Part shown: piece after piece, positions 1 through 6,608 of the stretch
How the letters are laid out: the number at the start of each line of letters is the position of its first letter
Numbering within the stretch: the first letter of the stretch is position 1
Assembly (NCBI GenBank): GCA_000436115.1
Contig: FR894541.1
Coordinates: 81,114 to 91,487, forward strand
Length of the DNA stretch: 10,374 nucleotides
From: Firmicutes bacterium CAG:534
Lineage (GTDB): Bacteria; Bacillota; Clostridia; Lachnospirales; Lachnospiraceae
Direction: 5' to 3'
Made by a program: the position numbers and the translations under genes
Notes under the pieces: generated by a model
Seen by the model: the letters and a program-made list of their open reading frames with translations, nothing else
What the model was told of the DNA's origin: nothing
Database searches by the model: none

Positions 1-975
1 TTTGTAAAGCAGTTTTATGCAGGAACGCCCTTTATTCCCAGGGAACTGATCCTGCAGGAAGAGATTGAGGATATTCAGGTCATAGAACAATGGCTGACCG
101 GGAGGAAAGGCAGCAGGGTTTATATCAGGATCCCCAAGATCGGAGCAAAGGAAAAACTGGTGGAGCTTGCGGCGAAAAATGCCATGCTGGTTCTTTCACA
201 GGATAAGGAGCGTATCCGCAGGGAGGAAGGAAGAACCATCGGAGCGGTAAAGGAGATCGCTTCCCTTCTGGGACTCGAGGAAGTAAACAGAATGGAGGCC
301 TTTGATATTTCCAATATCAGCGGCTTTGCCAATGTGGGATCCATGGTGGTTTTTGAAAAGGGAAAGCCCAAGAAAAGCGACTATCGGAAATTTAAGATCA
401 AAACCGTGTCGGGGCCGGATGATTATGCCTGCATGAAGGAAGTGCTTACCAGAAGGTTTACACATGGCATGGAGGAAAGAAAAATTCTGGATGACAAAGA
501 GCTGGAAAATGAATTTGGAAGCTTTACAAAGTTCCCGGATCTTCTGATGATGGATGGCGGAAGAGGACAGGTTAACATTGCGCTCCAGGTTTTGGAAGAG
601 CTTCGGCTGAACATTCCCGTCTGCGGCATGGTAAAGGATGATAATCATAATACAAGAGGGCTATACTTTAACAATAAAGAGATTGACATTGACAGGAGAA
701 GCGAGGGCTTTAAATTAATTACCAGAATTCAGGATGAAGCCCACAGATTTGCCATTGAATACCACAGATCCCTTCGATCCAAAGCCCAGGTAAAATCTGT
801 ACTGGACGAGATCCCCGGGGTAGGGCCGACGCGGCGCAAAGCTTTAATGAAGCATTTTGCCTCCATTGAAGAAATAAAGCAGGCAGAGTTTGAAACGCTG
901 CTGGAGGCAGAGGGAATGAACCGGGCGGCGGCGCAGTCGGTTTATGATTTTTTTCATAATCAGGACAAAAATTGA
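1..975 (+). CDS. uvrC: UvrABC system protein C, C-terminal part (5' end outside window)
   Basis: This is the incision subunit of nucleotide excision repair, which cuts on both sides of a UvrB-marked lesion. The reading frame is open from base 1 and ends at TGA 973-975, giving 324 visible residues of a protein that is usually about 600-620. The N-terminal GIY-YIG nuclease and UVR (UvrB-binding) domains are therefore upstream of the window. Visible are the RNase H-like endonuclease domain responsible for the 5' cut and the tandem helix-hairpin-helix region. Expected catalytic residues are present: Asp102 of this fragment in FDISNISG, Asp185 in MDGGRGQ and His248 in QDEAHRFA. The first HhH hairpin, IPGVGPTRRKAL, starts near residue 271. 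An internal ATG at 160 is not a credible start because homology continues upstream of it. No terminator follows; the next promoter overlaps its stop codon. Confidence 0.97.
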   Translation, partial: FVKQFYAGTPFIPRELILQEEIEDIQVIEQWLTGRKGSRVYIRIPKIGAKEKLVELAAKNAMLVLSQDKERIRREEGRTIGAVKEIASLLGLEEVNRMEAFDISNISGFANVGSMVVFEKGKPKKSDYRKFKIKTVSGPDDYACMKEVLTRRFTHGMEERKILDDKELENEFGSFTKFPDLLMMDGGRGQVNIALQVLEELRLNIPVCGMVKDDNHNTRGLYFNNKEIDIDRRSEGFKLITRIQDEAHRFAIEYHRSLRSKAQVKSVLDEIPGVGPTRRKALMKHFASIEEIKQAEFETLLEAEGMNRAAAQSVYDFFHNQDKN

Positions 976-1001
976 ACAACAGAGCAGTTTTATGGTATAC
1001 T
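972..1001 (+). promoter_or_regulatory. Predicted sigma-A promoter of pfkA-dnaX
   Basis: A TTGAAC -35 box (972-977) and a TATACT -10 box (996-1001) are separated by 18 nt. TGG immediately precedes the -10, which gives an extended -10 (TGN) element. The -35 contains the uvrC stop codon. The start of transcription should fall near 1008, leaving a leader of about 50 nt before pfkA. A TTGACA at 1034-1039 has no room for a -10 before the start codon and is not used here. Confidence 0.65.
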
Positions 1002-1044
1002 ATATTCGGTTTTTGTTTACGGAAAAGATTTGTTTGACACAAGA

Positions 1045-1050
1045 AGGAGG
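1045..1050 (+). promoter_or_regulatory. Ribosome binding site deciding the pfkA start
   Basis: AGGAGG (the run reads AAGGAGG) lies 8 nt before ATG 1059. A TTG at 1053 in the same frame would be only 2 nt from this site, so ATG 1059 is chosen as the start. Confidence 0.85.
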
Positions 1051-1058
1051 CTTTGGGG

Positions 1059-2132
1059 ATGAAGAGAATAGGATTGTTAACCAGTGGCGGTGACTGTCAG
1101 GCATTAAACGCAGCTATGCGTGGCGTGGTAAAATGTCTGGTAAACAGCGGAGAAGAAGTTGAAATTTATGGCTTTTTGGACGGCTACAGAGGTCTGATCT
1201 ACGGAAATTTCCGCATGTTGGAGGGAAAGGATTTTTCCGGAATTCTTACGAAGGGCGGCACGATCCTTGGAAGCTCCCGTACTCCTTTTAAAACCATAAA
1301 GGATCCTGATGAAAACGGACTTAACAAGGTAGAGGCCATGAAGCAGAATTATTATAAGCTCTGCCTGGACTGCCTTGTGATCCTGGGAGGCAACGGAACC
1401 CATAAGACAGCCAATCTGCTTCGCCAGGAAGGGCTCAATATCATTACGCTTCCCAAGACCATTGACAATGACCTGTGGGGAACAGATATGACCTTCGGCT
1501 TCCAGAGCGCAGTAAACATTGCAACGGATGCGATTGACTGCATCCATACAACAGCAGCTTCCCACGGAAGAGTTTTTATTATAGAGGTTATGGGACATAA
1601 GGTAGGATGGCTGACCCTGAATGCAGGTATGGCCGGTGGGGCAGATATTATCCTTCTTCCTGAGATCCCTTATGATATTGACAAAGTGGTTCAGAAGATA
1701 GAGGAAAGAAATGCAAACGGCAGCAGGTTTACGATCCTTGCAGTAGCGGAGGGAGCAATCTCCAAGGAGGATGCAAAGCTTTCCAAGAAAGAATATAAAG
1801 AGAAAATGAAAGGCTATAAATTCCCTTCGGTATCTTATGAGCTGGCACAGCAGATCGAAGAGAAGACCGGACATGAGGTCAGGGTGACGGTGCCCGGCCA
1901 CACACAAAGAGGAGGAAGCCCCTGTGCATATGACAGAGTCTTTGCAAGCCGGCTCGGCGCAGAAGCAGGAGCGCTGATCTTAAAGGGCGAATACGGCTTT
2001 ATGGTGGGATATAAAAACAGGGAGATCGTAAAGGTTCCTCTAGAAGAGGTTGCCGGTAAGCTGAAGATGATCGCACCGGACGCTTCTATTGTGCAGGAAG
2101 CAAAATTGATGGGAATCTGCTTTGGAGATTAA
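1059..2132 (+). CDS. pfkA: 6-phosphofructokinase, PfkA family, atypical phosphoryl-donor site
   Basis: This cytosolic glycolytic enzyme phosphorylates fructose 6-phosphate to fructose 1,6-bisphosphate. From ATG 1059 it has 357 residues. Motifs in order are TSGGD (8-12), GGNGT (110-114), PKTIDND (132-138) with the catalytic-base Asp136, VMGHKVGW, VAEGAI and PGHTQRGGSP near the C-terminus. The donor site is mixed. Gly113 matches E. coli Gly104 (ATP type), but Lys133 matches the PPi-type Lys at E. coli position 124, and Asn112 replaces Asp103. The nucleotide-loop motif reads GGDCQALN rather than GGDAPGMN, and MGH replaces the usual MGR. Established knowledge: Gly at 104 usually goes with ATP use even when Lys occupies 124, so ATP is the likelier donor, though PPi cannot be excluded from sequence. 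It sits 3 nt upstream of dnaX and is probably co-transcribed with it. Confidence 0.93.
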   Translation: MKRIGLLTSGGDCQALNAAMRGVVKCLVNSGEEVEIYGFLDGYRGLIYGNFRMLEGKDFSGILTKGGTILGSSRTPFKTIKDPDENGLNKVEAMKQNYYKLCLDCLVILGGNGTHKTANLLRQEGLNIITLPKTIDNDLWGTDMTFGFQSAVNIATDAIDCIHTTAASHGRVFIIEVMGHKVGWLTLNAGMAGGADIILLPEIPYDIDKVVQKIEERNANGSRFTILAVAEGAISKEDAKLSKKEYKEKMKGYKFPSVSYELAQQIEEKTGHEVRVTVPGHTQRGGSPCAYDRVFASRLGAEAGALILKGEYGFMVGYKNREIVKVPLEEVAGKLKMIAPDASIVQEAKLMGICFGD

Positions 2133-2135
2133 GGA

Positions 2136-3743
2136 ATGTCATATACAGCGCTCTATCGAAAATTTCGGCCTGCTGTTTTTGAAGATGTAAAAGGGCAGGA
2201 GCATATTGTTACTACATTAAAAAACCAGATCAGGGCAGAGCGCATCGGACATGCGTATCTGTTTTGCGGAACCAGGGGTACAGGAAAAACAACCATTGCG
2301 AAGATCTTTGCAAGAGCGGTCAACTGCGAGCACCCGGTGGATGGAAGTCCCTGTGGGGAATGCGCTGCCTGTAAAGCCATTGCGGCAGGCGCTTCCATGA
2401 ATGTAATTGAAATTGACGCTGCATCTAACAACGGCGTGGATAACATCCGGGAAATTGTAGATGAAGTTTCCTATTCTCCCGCAACCGGAAAATATAAGGT
2501 TTATATTATCGATGAGGTACACATGTTGTCCATCGGAGCCTTTAACGCTCTTTTAAAGACGCTGGAGGAACCTCCTTCTTATGTGATCTTTATTCTGGCT
2601 ACAACGGAAGCGCATAAGATCCCGGTAACGATCCTGTCCAGGTGCCAGCGGTACGACTTCAAAAGAATTACCATAGACACTATTTCTGAAAGGATAAAGG
2701 AGCTTACAGAAAAAGAACAGGTTCAGATTGAGGAAAAGGCGGTCCGTTATATTGCAAAAATGGCAGACGGATCCATGCGTGATGCTTTGAGCCTTCTGGA
2801 TCAGTGCATTGCATTCCATTTTGGGCAGGAGCTCACCTACGATAAAGTGCTGGATGTGCTGGGAGCAGTGGATACGGAGGTTTTCAGCCGGCTTTTAAGG
2901 ATCATCCTTGAAGGAAATGTAACGCAGGCGATAGAGCTTTTGGAGGAAATTGTAGTTAAAGGACGGGAGCTGACGCAATTTGTGGCAGATTTTACCTGGT
3001 ATCTGAGAAATCTGCTTCTTATAAAAACAGCGGACGGCATTGAAGATATTATAGACATGTCCACAGAAAATCTGGCCAGGCTTAAGGAAGAAGCCAAGAT
3101 GGCGGAAAATGATGTGATCATGCGGTACATCAGAGTGCTTTCAGAGCTTTCCGGACAGCTTCGGTTTGCAACCCAGAGAAGGATCCTGGTAGAAATGACA
3201 TTGATCAAGCTTTGCAGACCGGCAATGGAAACGGATCTGCAGTCCCTGACAGACAGGATCCGTCAGCTGGAAGAAAAAATAGAAAACGGATTACCCATAT
3301 CGGCACAGGCTCTTTCCGGACTTTCTGCCCAGGGGGCTTTGCAGGCTGAACACAGGGAACGGGCTCCGCTGCCGGCGGCTATTCCTGCGGATGTGCAGGA
3401 GGTTACGGGAAAATGGCCGGCTATCATAGCACAGACTTCCATGCCTATGAAGGCTTACCTGAAAGATTCTTATACCAGCCTGGGCGGCGACGGAAGCCTG
3501 CTGGTGGTGCTGAAACCCACGGACGGCAGCCTTAATTCAACATATTTTAAGGAAGCAGCGCATAAAGAAGAGCTGGAGAGGCTGGTTTCTGATTATGTGG
3601 GGAAGGAAGTCAAGATCACCATACCCGAAACGAATCAGGGAAGAGATCCCAGAGAAATTTATCCGGATCTGACAGAGGCGATCGGCCAGGCAATCCATAT
3701 GGAAGTAGAAGAAGTGGAAGAGGATGAGCTGTCCGATTTTTAG
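2136..3743 (+). CDS. dnaX: DNA polymerase III subunit gamma/tau
   Basis: This is the clamp-loader ATPase of the replisome, which opens the beta clamp onto primed DNA and tethers polymerase. The protein has 535 residues. The AAA+ core shows Walker A GTRGTGKT (45-52), a zinc-binding cluster Cys64, Cys73, Cys76, Cys79, Walker B IIDEVH (124-129), sensor 1 LATTE (154-158), the arginine-finger SRC motif (168-170) and sensor 2 GSMRDALSLLDQ (212-223). The helical oligomerisation domain III follows to about residue 370, then a variable linker rich in Ala and Pro, and a C-terminal tau domain ending in an acidic tail (EVEEVEEDELSDF). GGAG at 2124-2127 is 8 nt before the ATG. The start lies 3 nt after the pfkA stop, so the two genes are likely co-transcribed and possibly translationally coupled. 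Confidence 0.97.
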   Translation: MSYTALYRKFRPAVFEDVKGQEHIVTTLKNQIRAERIGHAYLFCGTRGTGKTTIAKIFARAVNCEHPVDGSPCGECAACKAIAAGASMNVIEIDAASNNGVDNIREIVDEVSYSPATGKYKVYIIDEVHMLSIGAFNALLKTLEEPPSYVIFILATTEAHKIPVTILSRCQRYDFKRITIDTISERIKELTEKEQVQIEEKAVRYIAKMADGSMRDALSLLDQCIAFHFGQELTYDKVLDVLGAVDTEVFSRLLRIILEGNVTQAIELLEEIVVKGRELTQFVADFTWYLRNLLLIKTADGIEDIIDMSTENLARLKEEAKMAENDVIMRYIRVLSELSGQLRFATQRRILVEMTLIKLCRPAMETDLQSLTDRIRQLEEKIENGLPISAQALSGLSAQGALQAEHRERAPLPAAIPADVQEVTGKWPAIIAQTSMPMKAYLKDSYTSLGGDGSLLVVLKPTDGSLNSTYFKEAAHKEELERLVSDYVGKEVKITIPETNQGRDPREIYPDLTEAIGQAIHMEVEEVEEDELSDF

Positions 3744-3751
3744 AGATCAAC

Positions 3752-3779
3752 TTTAGGTTGCAATCACACAGCTTATAAT
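3752..3779 (+). promoter_or_regulatory. Predicted promoter of ybaB-recR-galM
   Basis: A perfect TATAAT -10 lies at 3774-3779. The best -35 is weak (TTTAGG, 3752-3757, spacer 16). A TTGCAA at 3758-3763 is only 10 nt away and cannot pair with it. The site falls in the 75-nt gap after dnaX, where no terminator hairpin is visible, so read-through from dnaX probably adds to expression. Confidence 0.5.
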
Positions 3780-3818
3780 AGTAAAATACACATACAAGTT
3801 TAGAGTTGGAGGTTTAAG

Positions 3819-4169
3819 ATGGCAAAGCGTGGAGGATTTCCGGGGGGAATGCCCGGCAATATGAATAACCTGATGAAGCAGGCGCAGAGAATGCAGCGTC
3901 AGATGGAAGAAAATCAAAAGGAGCTTGAGACCAAGGAGTTTACAGCAAAAGCAGGAGGCGGCGCCGTAGAGGTAACCGTCAGCGGCAAGAAGGAAGTAAC
4001 AAAGGTAAAGCTGTCTGCTGAGGTTGTAGATCCTGATGATATTGAAATGCTGGAAGATCTGGTAATGGCGGCTACCAATGAAGCACTGAGGATGGCCGAA
4101 GAAGCAAATGCAGAAGTGATGAACAAAATGGCGGGTGGTCTTGGTCTGGGAGGAGGCTTACCCTTTTAA
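3819..4169 (+). CDS. ybaB: YbaB/EbfC family nucleoid-associated protein
   Basis: This is a small DNA-binding protein of the YbaB/EbfC family, whose members form dimers and coat or bridge DNA. It has 116 residues, close to the usual 100-115. The N-terminus is Gly/Met/Pro-rich and flexible (GGFPGGMPGNMNN). A long helix with Gln/Met/Lys-rich heptad character follows (about 15-40), then the beta core containing GGGAVEVTVSGKKEV and VDPDDIEMLEDLVMAATNEAL, which are family hallmarks. The tail is Gly-rich (GGLGLGGGLPF). GGAGG at 3808-3812 is 6 nt before the ATG. It lies between dnaX and recR, the conserved order in many bacteria, which supports a role in recombination or chromosome maintenance. Its stop overlaps the recR start (TAATG). 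Confidence 0.95.
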   Translation: MAKRGGFPGGMPGNMNNLMKQAQRMQRQMEENQKELETKEFTAKAGGGAVEVTVSGKKEVTKVKLSAEVVDPDDIEMLEDLVMAATNEALRMAEEANAEVMNKMAGGLGLGGGLPF

Positions 4170-4765
4170 TGGATTTATACAGCGGACATATCAATAAGTT
4201 AATAGATGAACTGTCCGGGCTTCCGGGCATTGGTTCCAAATCGGCACAGCGCCTGGCTTTTCATTTGATTAACATGCCGAAAGACAAGGTGGAGCGTCTG
4301 GCAAAAACGATCCTGGAGGCAAAGGAAAATGTTCGTTACTGTAAGGAATGCTTTACACTGACAGACAAAGAGATATGCCCGGTCTGCGCTGACAGGAGAA
4401 GGGATCACGGCACGATCATGGTAGTGGAGAATACCAGGGATCTTGCAGCCTATGAAAAGACCGGAAAATATGAAGGGGTCTATCATGTACTGCACGGGGC
4501 GATCTCTCCCATGCTTGGAATAGGGCCTGGGGACATCAGGCTGAAGGAACTGATCGCCAGGCTGGAAGGGCCGGTAACGGAAGTGATCATAGCCACAAAT
4601 TCAAGCCTGGAGGGTGAGACAACGGCAATGTATATCAGCAAGCTGATCAAGCCAACCGGAATTAAGGTAACCAGAATTGCCAGCGGCGTACCGGTGGGCG
4701 GAGATCTGGAGTATATTGACGAGGTAACGCTGCTTCGTGCTTTAGAGGGCAGAACAGAACTATAA
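4169..4765 (+). CDS. recR: Recombination mediator protein RecR
   Basis: RecR acts with RecO (and RecF) to load RecA on SSB-covered gaps during recombinational repair. The length of 198 residues is the family norm. In order it shows the helix-hairpin-helix LPGIGSKSAQRLAF (18-31), a four-cysteine zinc finger Cys58-x2-Cys61 and Cys70-x2-Cys73, the Toprim domain starting at IMVVENTRD (83-91) with HVLHGAISPMLGIGP, and the C-terminal ATN-x-EGE-type motif (ATNSSLEGETTA). The start overlaps the ybaB stop by 1 nt. The nearest Shine-Dalgarno (AGGAGG, 4151-4156) lies 12 nt upstream inside ybaB, so translational coupling to ybaB is likely. No unusual substitutions are seen at the zinc site. Confidence 0.97.
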   Translation: MDLYSGHINKLIDELSGLPGIGSKSAQRLAFHLINMPKDKVERLAKTILEAKENVRYCKECFTLTDKEICPVCADRRRDHGTIMVVENTRDLAAYEKTGKYEGVYHVLHGAISPMLGIGPGDIRLKELIARLEGPVTEVIIATNSSLEGETTAMYISKLIKPTGIKVTRIASGVPVGGDLEYIDEVTLLRALEGRTEL

Positions 4766-4788
4766 AAACGATATATGGGGGCAGAAAA

Positions 4789-5823
4789 ATGAAAAAAGAA
4801 CTGTTTGGAAAGACAAAAGACGGCCAGGAAATTTATAAATACTGGTTGGAAAACGGAAAAGGAATGAAAGCTGGTGTGATCAATTACGGAGCGATTTTAG
4901 TAAATCTGTTTGTACCGGATGGAAAGGGAACAGCAGAAGATGTGGTGCTTGGGTATGATACCCTGGAGCCTTATTTTACCAACGGAAGCTTTTTTGGCGC
5001 CACAATAGGGCCTAATGCAAACCGCATCGGGGGAGCTGCATTTGAACTGGATGGAGTAACCTACAAACTTTGCGTAAATGATGGTAAAAATAATCTTCAC
5101 AGCGATATGGAGCTGGGCTATCATAAGCGGATCTGGAAGGCAGAAGAAGGAAAAGAAAGCGTCACATTTTCCATTGAGGATGCAGACGGATGCATGGGCT
5201 TTCCGGGAAATAAAAAGGTAAGCGTTACATATACGGTTACGGAAGAAAATGAACTTAGGATCCATTATCATGCTGAGAGCGATAAAAAGACCATCATCAA
5301 CATGACAAATCATTCTTACTTTAACCTGTCAGGAGCAGGAAAAGGAAAGATCCACGATCATGTTCTGCAGCTGAAGGCTTCAAATTACACGCCGATTGTT
5401 CCGGGGGCCATCCCTACGGGAGAAATCGCTCCTGTAGCGGGAACACCCTTTGATTTTACAAGCGCAAAGCCGGTAGGACGGGATATTGATGCTGATAATG
5501 ATCAGCTTAAGATGACAGGGGGCTATGATCACAACTGGGTGATCGATGGTGCAGACGGCAGCATCCGAAGCTTTGCGGTTGTCACTGATCCGGCCAGCGG
5601 ACGTACCATGGAGGCCTTTACGGATCTTCCGGGAGTACAGTTTTACGCAGGAAATTCCATTGCGCCTCATGCCGGAAAGGGCGGTGCAGAATACGCAGGA
5701 AGAAGCGGCCTGTGTCTGGAAACGCAGTATTATCCTGATACGGCAAATAAGCCGCAGTTTCCTTCTGCAGTTTTCGGACCGGACAGGAGCTATGACACCA
5801 CTACGATTTATAAATTCAGTTAA
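4789..5823 (+). CDS. galM: Aldose 1-epimerase (galactose mutarotase)
   Basis: This enzyme interconverts the alpha and beta anomers of aldoses such as galactose and glucose, feeding the Leloir pathway. It has 344 residues, the usual length. The galactose-mutarotase beta-sandwich motifs are complete: GPNANRIGGA (substrate Arg), NNLHS with His104, NMTNHSYFNLSG with catalytic His175, GGYDHNW with Asp247, and LCLETQYYPD with catalytic Glu311. There is no signal peptide, so it should be cytosolic. It begins 23 nt after recR, with a weak G-rich ribosome binding site (GGGGG, 4777-4781), and ends just before a terminator, so it is the last gene of the ybaB-recR transcript. No gal genes are adjacent, so the substrate cannot be inferred from context. 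Confidence 0.95.
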   Translation: MKKELFGKTKDGQEIYKYWLENGKGMKAGVINYGAILVNLFVPDGKGTAEDVVLGYDTLEPYFTNGSFFGATIGPNANRIGGAAFELDGVTYKLCVNDGKNNLHSDMELGYHKRIWKAEEGKESVTFSIEDADGCMGFPGNKKVSVTYTVTEENELRIHYHAESDKKTIINMTNHSYFNLSGAGKGKIHDHVLQLKASNYTPIVPGAIPTGEIAPVAGTPFDFTSAKPVGRDIDADNDQLKMTGGYDHNWVIDGADGSIRSFAVVTDPASGRTMEAFTDLPGVQFYAGNSIAPHAGKGGAEYAGRSGLCLETQYYPDTANKPQFPSAVFGPDRSYDTTTIYKFS

Positions 5824-5836
5824 ATAGATGCCGGAG

Positions 5837-5874
5837 GATTGACAAGGCAGAACTGTCCTTGTCAATCTTTCTTT
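5837..5874 (+). terminator. Rho-independent terminator after galM
   Basis: A perfect 11-bp stem pairs GATTGACAAGG (5837-5847) with CCTTGTCAATC (5857-5867) around a 9-nt loop. The T-rich tract TTTCTTT (5868-5874) follows. It lies 14 nt after the galM stop and closes the transcript. Confidence 0.93.
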
Positions 5875-5921
5875 GTACCATAGGAATAAGCTTTGTGGCA
5901 CTTTTTGACGATGCTTTACAT

Positions 5922-5950
5922 CTTTTCTTTGGCAGAGGTTGTGATAGACT
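5922..5950 (+). promoter_or_regulatory. Weak candidate promoter for the membrane-protein cluster
   Basis: A promoter is expected here because a strong terminator precedes the cluster. The best candidate -10 is TAGACT (5945-5950) with a TGA in front (extended -10 type). The 17-nt-spaced -35 (TTTTCT, 5922-5927) is poor. A better -35, TTTACA (5915-5920), is 24 nt away, which is too far. Treat as tentative. Confidence 0.3.
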
Positions 5951-5973
5951 AAAAGAAAATGCCAGGGGAAAAG

Positions 5974-6567
5974 ATGAAATTACCGCAAGTGATCAAACGA
6001 ATGGAAAACACAGACAGTCAGTGCCGGATCTATGTGGAAGATTATGTACATACATATCTGAATGAACTGAAAAGAAAAAGCGAGTTGCTTCCCATCAGGG
6101 CAGCGCTTTTCGGAAGGGTTCTGCGCAGAGAGGACAAGTGCTATTATTTCATTTACGGAGCCTGCTGTGTGATCGATGAGATAGAGGAAGGCAGATGTGA
6201 GGAACAGGTCAGAAACGATTATTTTTCAGAATACGACCTGATCGGCTATGTCAATATTTATGGGGAAAAGGATACAGAGGAGCCTAAGGGCTATTATGTA
6301 TTTTATGAATCCAATGAGCCTATGCAGAATTATCTCATTTCCTGCTATGAACGGGAAAAGAAAAAGGAAGCGGCAAAGAGGAAGAAGGCTTCTGTGAAAG
6401 AAAAGAAAGGCTTTGATCCCATAGACCTTTTAAAAAGCTTTCTTTATGGAGTATGTGTGATCCTTACAGCCATTGCAGTCCTTGCCGTGAACGATTATCA
6501 TAAAATGCAGGGGTTCACACAGGCAGCGGAAAGAGCAGTATTTATGGCGGATACTCTGCAGGGCTGA
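5974..6567 (+). CDS. Uncharacterised C-terminally anchored protein; possible degenerate MPN/JAB-like fold
   Basis: I do not recognise a characterised family. ATG 5974 (197 residues) is preferred over ATG 5959 because AGGGG (5964-5968) lies 5 nt upstream of it, while 5959 has no ribosome binding site. Residues 1-125 form a soluble, aromatic-rich domain. A strongly basic linker (about 127-147, Lys/Arg/Ala-rich) follows, then a single membrane helix (about 156-175) and a short tail of about 20 residues. The positive-inside rule puts the N-terminal domain in the cytoplasm. The pattern AALFGRV...YYFIYGA...DLIGYVNIYG recalls the layout of MPN/JAB domains, but the metal-binding His-x-His is absent. 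That link is inference only. The next gene starts 41 nt downstream and is probably in the same transcript. Confidence 0.85.
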   Translation: MKLPQVIKRMENTDSQCRIYVEDYVHTYLNELKRKSELLPIRAALFGRVLRREDKCYYFIYGACCVIDEIEEGRCEEQVRNDYFSEYDLIGYVNIYGEKDTEEPKGYYVFYESNEPMQNYLISCYEREKKKEAAKRKKASVKEKKGFDPIDLLKSFLYGVCVILTAIAVLAVNDYHKMQGFTQAAERAVFMADTLQG

Positions 6568-6608
6568 TAGCGGAGACGAAGCAGCACAAAGGATTTGGAG
6601 ACTTATCT

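Noticed and set aside
1034..1039. TTGACA close to the pfkA start as a -35 box
   Set aside because: A -10 would fall at or beyond the start codon; a complete promoter exists at 972-1001.
1053..1058. In-frame TTG start for pfkA two codons upstream of ATG 1059
   Set aside because: It is only 2 nt from the AGGAGG, while ATG 1059 is at an ideal 8 nt and gives the normal family N-terminus MKRIGLLTSGGD.
1104..1907. Long antisense open frame opposite pfkA (267 codons)
   Set aside because: It lies wholly within a well-supported gene on the other strand, has no ribosome binding site I can see and a Cys/His-rich composition typical of a shadow frame.
3744..3818. Possible small RNA gene (such as SRP RNA, found near dnaX in some Firmicutes)
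   Set aside because: The gap is only 75 nt, A/T-rich, with no hairpin and it carries the ybaB promoter and ribosome binding site.
5546..5827. Second + strand open frame within galM
   Set aside because: It overlaps the conserved 3' half of galM, including the catalytic Glu311 codon; its product has no family character.
5859..6065. Small + strand frame of 68 codons after galM
   Set aside because: It begins in the terminator loop/right arm, has no ribosome binding site and overlaps the better-supported 5974 gene.
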